14,278 nucleotides of DNA from DASPPM01 sp035604475 (GTDB taxonomy: Bacteria; Pseudomonadota; Alphaproteobacteria; JACZXZ01). The first letter of the stretch is position 1, and the number at the start of each line of letters is the position of its first letter. Position numbers and translations under genes: made by a program. Below, piece by piece: positions 12,682-14,278 of this stretch. The notes under the pieces are model-generated. The model was not told where the DNA came from and did not search any database. It saw only the letters and a program-made list of their open reading frames with translations. Location of the stretch: NCBI GenBank assembly GCA_035604475.1, contig DATNIJ010000319.1:1-14278 (forward strand). Direction: 5' to 3'.

Positions 12682-13411
12682 GGTAGGCCCTCACTACCTC
12701 GGGGTCGCGGACGACCTCCTCGGGTGCGGCATCGGCGATCTTGCGGCCGGCGACGAGCACTATGACGCGCTCGGAGAAGCTCAGCACCGCGCGCATGATG
12801 TGCTCGATGAGGATGATGGTGATGCCCCGCTCGTTGAGCCGCCCGAGAAGGAGCAGGATGTCGTCGATCTCCGAGTGCGAGAGCCCGGCCATGGCCTCGT
12901 CCGCGATCAGGATCTTGGGCTCGGCGGCGATGGCGCGCGCGAGCTCGAGCTTGCGCATCTCGACCTGGGAGAGCTCGAGCGGATTGCGTGCCGCCTTGTC
13001 GGCGAGGCCCACCATGCGCAGGAGCTCATCGCAGCGCCCGCCGATCTCAGCATGGGAGAGCCGCACGCCCGTGCGCGCGCTCACGGCATAGAGGAGCGGA
13101 ATGCGCAAATTGTCGCGGACCGAGAGGCTGCGGAAGGGCCGCGGCAGCTGGAAGCTGCGCGCCATGCCGAGGCGGATGCGGCGGTGCGCCGAGAGCCCGT
13201 CGATGGCCTGCCCCTCGAAGCGGACCCTGCCCGACTCGTTGCGCAAGGTGCCGCAGAGACAATTGACGAGCGTGCTCTTGCCCGAGCCGTTGGGGCCGAT
13301 GAGGCCGACGCGCTCGCCCTCCTTGACCGCAATATCTATCGACTCGAGCGCCACGAAGCCGCCGAAGCGCTTGCCGAGATCCTCGACCTCGAGGAGCAGG
13401 TGCCTCGTCAT
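12671..13411 (-). CDS. livG: Branched-chain amino acid-type ABC importer ATPase LivG (variant signature motif)
   Basis: The start ATG at 13411 overlaps the livM stop as ATGA. The frame is open further upstream, but that is a shadow of livM. The 246-residue product has Walker A GPNGSGKST (39-47), the LivG-type ARSFQLPRPFRSLSVRDNL with Gln88 at the Q-loop, and switch His204 in ILIEHIMRAVL. Walker B reads ILIADEAMAGLS (168-179), with Ala replacing the Pro of DEP. The ABC signature reads LSQVEMRKLELARA: the conserved glycine (LSxG) is Val150. LivG-like proteins with divergent signatures and a DE.MAGL Walker B exist in this family, so it is probably functional as the degenerate half of a LivF/LivG heterodimer. 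It overlaps livF by 11 bp at its 3' end. Confidence 0.93.
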   Translation of the reverse strand: MTRHLLLEVEDLGKRFGGFVALESIDIAVKEGERVGLIGPNGSGKSTLVNCLCGTLRNESGRVRFEGQAIDGLSAHRRIRLGMARSFQLPRPFRSLSVRDNLRIPLLYAVSARTGVRLSHAEIGGRCDELLRMVGLADKAARNPLELSQVEMRKLELARAIAAEPKILIADEAMAGLSHSEIDDILLLLGRLNERGITIILIEHIMRAVLSFSERVIVLVAGRKIADAAPEEVVRDPEVVRAYLGE

Positions 13412-14278
13412 GCCCGCCTCGCGCCCCAGTGCTTCTCGAACAGCCCGACGATGCCGTTGGGTGCCGCGATCACGAAGCCCACGAGCAGCAGCCCGACGAT
13501 GAGCAGATTGACCGCCGACGAGATCGTCACGGTCGCCACCTGCTGGATGGTTCCGAGCAACAGCGCACCGATCAGTGGGCCGAGCCAGCTCGTGGTGCCG
13601 CCGACGAGCGGCATGGCGACCGCGTTGACCGCGTAGGCGAGACTGAAGCCCGAGGCCGGATCGAGATAGGTCACGTAATAGGGGAGCGGCGCGCCCGCCA
13701 TGCCCATGAACGCCCCGCTCAAGGTGGTGGCGAGGAGCTTCAGGCGCAGCGTCGGCACGCCGAAGGCCTCGGCCGCCACTTCGTCGTCGCGGATGGCGGA
13801 GAAGCCGTAGCCGAGCCGGGAGCGCTCGATCGCGCGCGCGGTCGCCAGCGCGAAGACCGCGAGTGCGAGCATGACGAGGAAGAGATACACGATGTAATTG
13901 CCGACGATCGGCACCTGCTGAGGGCGCATGATGTAGGCGCCGCGCGAGCCGCCGACGAAGTCCCAATTGACGATGAGCGTCTGCACCACGACCGCGAGTG
14001 CCAAGGTCGCGATCGCGAAATAGACGCCGCGCAATCTCAGCGTCAGATATCCGGTGCCGAGGCCGACCAAGCCGGAAATGGCGCCGCCGATCACCATGAG
14101 CACGGGCAAGGGGAGTGGGACCAGCTTATAGAGGGCGACCGAGCTGTAGGCGCCGAGCGCGAAGAAGGCCGCCGTGCCGAAATTGACGTAGCCGGTATAG
14201 CCGCCGAGGATGTTCCACGCCGTCGCGAGCACGACGTACTGCAGGACGACGTAGCCGGCGAAAAAGAAATATTCGTTG
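13408..14278 (-). CDS. livM: Branched-chain amino acid-type ABC importer permease LivM, N-terminus cut by the window edge
   Basis: The minus-strand frame is open to the right edge. It begins NEYFFFAGYVVLQYVVLATA and continues NILGGYTGYVNFGTAAFFAL, the strongly conserved LivM block. At least 289 residues are visible. A GTG at 14232 lies inside the first helix, so it is not the true start. Several hydrophobic segments follow, then the coupling loop with SRLGYGFSAIRDDEVAAEAF (an ATPase-docking motif diagnostic for LivM), and PLVGGTTSWLGPLIGALLLG near the end. It forms the membrane channel with LivH, which is expected just beyond the edge along with a binding protein. The stop codon overlaps livG by 4 bp. 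Confidence 0.93.
   Translation of the reverse strand, partial: NEYFFFAGYVVLQYVVLATAWNILGGYTGYVNFGTAAFFALGAYSSVALYKLVPLPLPVLMVIGGAISGLVGLGTGYLTLRLRGVYFAIATLALAVVVQTLIVNWDFVGGSRGAYIMRPQQVPIVGNYIVYLFLVMLALAVFALATARAIERSRLGYGFSAIRDDEVAAEAFGVPTLRLKLLATTLSGAFMGMAGAPLPYYVTYLDPASGFSLAYAVNAVAMPLVGGTTSWLGPLIGALLLGTIQQVATVTISSAVNLLIVGLLLVGFVIAAPNGIVGLFEKHWGARRA

Noticed and set aside
11587..12765. 392-codon plus-strand open frame opposite DoxX and livF
   Set aside because: It is antisense to two recognised genes, and its similarity to another open frame near 10400 only reflects the 67-bp DNA repeat.
13412..13966. Upstream extension of the livG frame
   Set aside because: It reads through livM out of frame; the ATGA overlap at 13408-13411 marks the real start.
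1..14278. CRISPR array, phage genes, transposase or integrase
   Set aside because: No regularly spaced repeats and no protein with recombinase or transposase motifs were found on either strand.

Overview
The window comes from a high-GC alphaproteobacterium, probably of the Hyphomicrobiales (Rhizobiales) type. This is inferred from strong G/C third-position bias (long spurious antisense open frames), GAGG/AGGAGG-type ribosome binding sites, and a small one-helix protein ending in an LQDC..SGR.NCAP-like tail of a kind common in that group. There are no rRNA, tRNA or CRISPR features and no recognisable transposase or integrase. Most of the window is catabolic and uptake genes for small organic and amino compounds.

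Layout. (1) 1-1023: the tail of a 3-hydroxyisobutyrate-dehydrogenase-type oxidoreductase, a 64-residue membrane protein, and a weak 65-codon small gene. (2) 1024-4672: an M20-family metallo-amidohydrolase/peptidase (+) that converges on a compact polar amino-acid ABC import operon (-) in the order permease, ATPase, periplasmic binding protein. (3) 4673-8060: a divergent intergenic region, then three + strand catabolic genes: an FMN-binding flavin-reductase-like protein, a D-2-hydroxyacid dehydrogenase and a Rieske non-heme iron oxygenase alpha subunit. (4) 8092-9489: a TrzA/MtaD-type amidohydrolase (-), convergent with the oxygenase. (5) 9594-10323: a MNT nucleotidyltransferase/HEPN pair, i.e. 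a toxin-antitoxin-type module. (6) 10324-11949: a small segment holding an exported Cys-rich DUF4189 protein (+) and a DoxX-like membrane protein (-). (7) 11950-14278: livF, livG and partial livM of a branched-chain amino acid (HAAT) ABC importer (-), running off the right edge; livH and a binding protein would be expected beyond it.

The most unusual structure is a 67-bp direct repeat with 66/67 identity. The 3' end of livF (last 19 codons, stop codon and a few bases; 11945-12011) is repeated at 10389-10455 without the rest of the gene, and the copies bracket the DUF4189/DoxX segment. The single mismatch is synonymous in livF. The remnant also sits between two 17-bp imperfect inverted repeats and directly upstream of the MNT/HEPN pair. 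This is the pattern left when an element integrates at a gene's 3' end, or when a local duplication is cut down. With no integrase in the segment, it is either a minimal or passenger island or a relic.

The two importers, M20 enzyme, amidohydrolase, hydroxyacid dehydrogenase and oxygenase together suggest a scavenging locus for amino-acid-like or N-substituted organic compounds. No substrate can be named from the sequence alone.
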